This document shows, piece after piece, positions 5,881-7,136 of a stretch of DNA of 7,136 bases; position 1 is the first letter of the stretch, and every line of letters starts with the position of its first letter. This DNA comes from Alphaproteobacteria bacterium (GTDB lineage: Bacteria; Pseudomonadota; Alphaproteobacteria; Sphingomonadales; Sphingomonadaceae): the NCBI GenBank assembly GCA_028869975.1, contig JAGWQR010000245.1, forward strand, positions 1 through 7,136, written 5' to 3'. Made by a program: the position numbers and the translations under genes. Below the pieces are notes generated by a model, which was not told the origin of the DNA, ran no database searches, and saw nothing but the letters and a program-made list of their open reading frames with translations.

Positions 5881-6375
5881 ATGAGCGCCACCCTGCCCGC
5901 CTCCCTCATTGATCTTGCCGCGCGCGTGCTCGCTGCCAATCGCGCGGCGGGGCGCAGGGTTGCACTTGTCGAAAGCTGCACCGGCGGGCTGGTTGCCGCC
6001 GCGCTTACCGAGATTGCCGGATCATCGGATGTGCTCGAGTGCAGCTTCGTGACCTATGCCAATGCCGCCAAGGTCGCGATGCTGGGAGTGCCTCAAGCGA
6101 CGCTTGATCGGCACGGCGCAGTATCATCGGAGACCGCGCACGCAATGGCGCTGGGCGCGCTCGCCCATTCATCTGCCGATGTGGCGGTCGCTATTACCGG
6201 GATTGCAGGGCCGGCGGGTGGCAGTGCGAAGAAGCCGGTCGGCACGGTATGCTTCGCGCGTGCGCGACGTGGTCAAGATGAAGTCCACATAGAAACCCGC
6301 CAGTTCGGCGATTTGGGCCGCGCCGCAATCCGCCTTCAGGCCGCCTTGGTCGCGCTGGAATTATTGCTTCCATAA
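5881..6375 (+). CDS. pncC: CinA-family nicotinamide-nucleotide amidase (PncC-like)
   Basis: A 164-residue stand-alone CinA C-terminal domain, the length expected for PncC, which converts nicotinamide mononucleotide to nicotinate mononucleotide and ammonia in NAD salvage. The hallmark VESCTGG at 30-36 holds the predicted catalytic serine S32. Further conserved segments are SFVTYANAAK at 55-64, the GAVSSETA loop at 79-86, and ITGIAGPAGG at 105-114. The N-terminal MoCF/ADP-ribose pyrophosphatase domain of full-length CinA is absent, as is normal for this subtype. The gene starts 10 nt after the ispDF stop with only a weak ribosome site, consistent with one operon. Its last 40 bp overlap, in antisense, the end of the converging RatA/COQ10-type gene. 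The amidase activity is inferred from the family; competence-related names for CinA homologues are historical. Confidence 0.93.
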   Translation: MSATLPASLIDLAARVLAANRAAGRRVALVESCTGGLVAAALTEIAGSSDVLECSFVTYANAAKVAMLGVPQATLDRHGAVSSETAHAMALGALAHSSADVAVAITGIAGPAGGSAKKPVGTVCFARARRGQDEVHIETRQFGDLGRAAIRLQAALVALELLLP

Positions 6376-6797
6376 AGCGCATCGGCACGCGCCTCGAACG
6401 CGCCGATCATCCGTTTCAAAGCATGATCGAACATCTGCCCGGCCAAGGCCTCAAATATCCGGTTCCGAAACGCGAACGCCACCGAAAAATCAACCACGCA
6501 CCCGCCCGCGCCATCATCGGCAAAGCGCCAGTCATTGGTCAGAAACTTCAATGGCCCCTCGATATAGTCAACATGCACGCTGCCGGGCCGCACCTTCACG
6601 ACGCGCGAGGTAAACTTCTCGCGCAGCGCCTTGAAGCCCACGATCAGATCCGCGACCATCTCGGTTTCGCTGTCGGAACGCACCCGCACGGCGCTCACCC
6701 AAGGCAGAAACTCACCGTAGCGCGCCACGTCTGTGACGAGCGCATACATCTGCGCTGGCGTGTAAGGCAGGATGCGCATTTCATGATGAGCTGGCAT
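6336..6797 (-). CDS. RatA/COQ10-family START-like protein (polyketide cyclase/ubiquinone-binding fold)
   Basis: A 153-residue protein of the START/SRPBCC superfamily, in the group that includes yeast Coq10 and E. coli RatA. Coq10-type members bind ubiquinone and help its synthesis or delivery; RatA is described as a ribosome-subunit association inhibitor. Hallmarks are MRILPYTPAQMYALVTDVARYGEFLPWV at the N terminus (split here as residues 7-18 and 19-34), a central VGFKALREKFTSRV strand pair, IEGPLKFLTNDWRF, VDFSVAFAFRN, and a C-terminal helix with LAGQMFDHALKRMIGAFEARA. The ATG at 6795-6797 is supported by an AGAGGG ribosome site and by the family's usual start, which resembles MPxHxExRILPYTP. 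The stop lies within convergent pncC. Annotation pipelines may label it a toxin, but no antitoxin partner is adjacent, so a quinone-related role seems more likely in an alphaproteobacterium. Confidence 0.92.
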   Translation of the reverse strand: MPAHHEMRILPYTPAQMYALVTDVARYGEFLPWVSAVRVRSDSETEMVADLIVGFKALREKFTSRVVKVRPGSVHVDYIEGPLKFLTNDWRFADDGAGGCVVDFSVAFAFRNRIFEALAGQMFDHALKRMIGAFEARADALYGSNNSSATKAA

Positions 6798-6802
6798 CAG
6801 CG

Positions 6803-6808
6803 CCCTCT
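6803..6808 (-). promoter_or_regulatory. Shine-Dalgarno AGAGGG of the RatA/COQ10-like gene
   Basis: On the minus strand AGAGGG lies 5 nt before the ATG at 6797 and shares a base with the stop codon of the preceding gene (6808-6810). This supports both the chosen start and co-translation of the two genes. Confidence 0.7.
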
Positions 6809-7136
6809 TAGTGCCCCAGGCTCAGTTTGGCAAAAACAGTGCCACTGACCGGGAATTTGCCATAGGCAGAGTCGAGTGCGGCAGGCTTGGTATACACATC
6901 CGCCGTCCCCCCCAGCGCGAGGTTGAGCGGCCCGGCGAGGTGCAACCGATACGCATAGCCGAGCGCATATTTGGTCACACGAAAGGGAAGTCCGTAGCGC
7001 GGATCGGTTGGCATCGTGTTGAACAACTCATCATTATCGACGCTCTCGATGCGGCCGAACAGGCTTTCGTGGCGGTCAAAATCCCATTGTCCTTCAAACA
7101 GAAACGCGGTCGAGGTGCGGCCCGCCTGGCCACCGC
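6808..7136 (-). CDS. C-terminal part of an uncharacterised, probably beta-barrel-like envelope protein
   Basis: The frame is open from the right window edge (first full codon at 7132-7134) to the TAA at 6808-6810, giving the last 108 residues; the 5' end is outside. A TTG at 7024-7026 is in frame, but nothing marks it as a start and the frame continues upstream with protein-like sequence. The visible part alternates polar and hydrophobic residues in strand-sized runs separated by turns: STAFLFEGQWDF, ESLFGRIESV, KYALGYAYRLHL, LNLALGGTADVYT, PVSGTVFAKLSLGH. This pattern suits an outer-membrane barrel or another all-beta envelope protein. The final residue is His rather than the usual Phe/Trp of a classical barrel signal, though the preceding strand is similar. 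It resembles hypothetical proteins whose C termini contain the LFGRxExVxxDELF and KPAALDxxYGxxPVS patterns. The stop is 10 nt before the RatA/COQ10-like start, so the two are probably co-transcribed. No function is assigned. Confidence 0.65.
   Translation of the reverse strand, partial: GGQAGRTSTAFLFEGQWDFDRHESLFGRIESVDNDELFNTMPTDPRYGLPFRVTKYALGYAYRLHLAGPLNLALGGTADVYTKPAALDSAYGKFPVSGTVFAKLSLGH

Noticed and set aside
6336..6797. RatA-type toxin of a toxin-antitoxin pair
   Set aside because: No small RatB-like partner gene is adjacent; the neighbours are pncC and an envelope-type protein. The COQ10-like reading fits better.
6423..6848. 141-codon plus-strand open frame opposite the RatA/COQ10-like gene
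   Set aside because: The minus-strand frame carries the recognisable family motifs and a good ribosome site; this one does not.

Overview
The window looks like a chromosomal housekeeping segment from an alphaproteobacterium, most probably a member of the Sphingomonadales. The pointers are the RpoD tail, the dusB-ntrB-ntrC order, a fused IspD-IspF enzyme, a stand-alone CinA-type amidase next to a RatA/COQ10-like protein, and a small histidine-rich protein of a kind I associate with sphingomonads. The taxonomic call is inference from gene content and protein character; no search was possible. I see no mobile element, CRISPR array, rRNA or tRNA.

Layout. At the left edge is the 3' end of rpoD (+). 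A 134-bp gap carrying three short dyad symmetries follows, then a 223-residue uncharacterised gene (+). Tail to tail with it, only 8 bp away, is the dusB-ntrB-ntrC operon (-): a tRNA-dihydrouridine synthase, a PAS-histidine kinase and a sigma-54 activator, with overlapping reading frames. An 80-bp divergent intergenic region separates dusB from ispDF (+). It holds a 17-bp dyad that contains the -10 elements predicted for both directions. ispDF is followed 10 nt later by a pncC/cinA-type gene (+). This converges on, and overlaps by 40 bp, a RatA/COQ10-type START-domain gene (-). That gene lies 10 nt downstream of the 3' end of a probable beta-strand-rich envelope protein (-), which runs off the right edge.

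How the genes work together. NtrB and NtrC form the nitrogen-status two-component system and are co-transcribed with dusB, as is usual in alphaproteobacteria. IspDF carries out two steps of the MEP isoprenoid pathway. RatA/COQ10-like proteins bind ubiquinone or related lipids, whose side chain is isoprenoid-derived, but a functional link here is only suggestive. PncC recycles nicotinamide mononucleotide. All complete genes have intact key motifs and I saw no frameshifts.

No clearly novel multi-gene system is visible. The points most worth a second look are the shared -10/dyad element between dusB and ispDF with an apparently near-leaderless dusB transcript, the dyads after rpoD, the histidine cluster in the unknown protein, and the absence of ntrYX behind ntrC.
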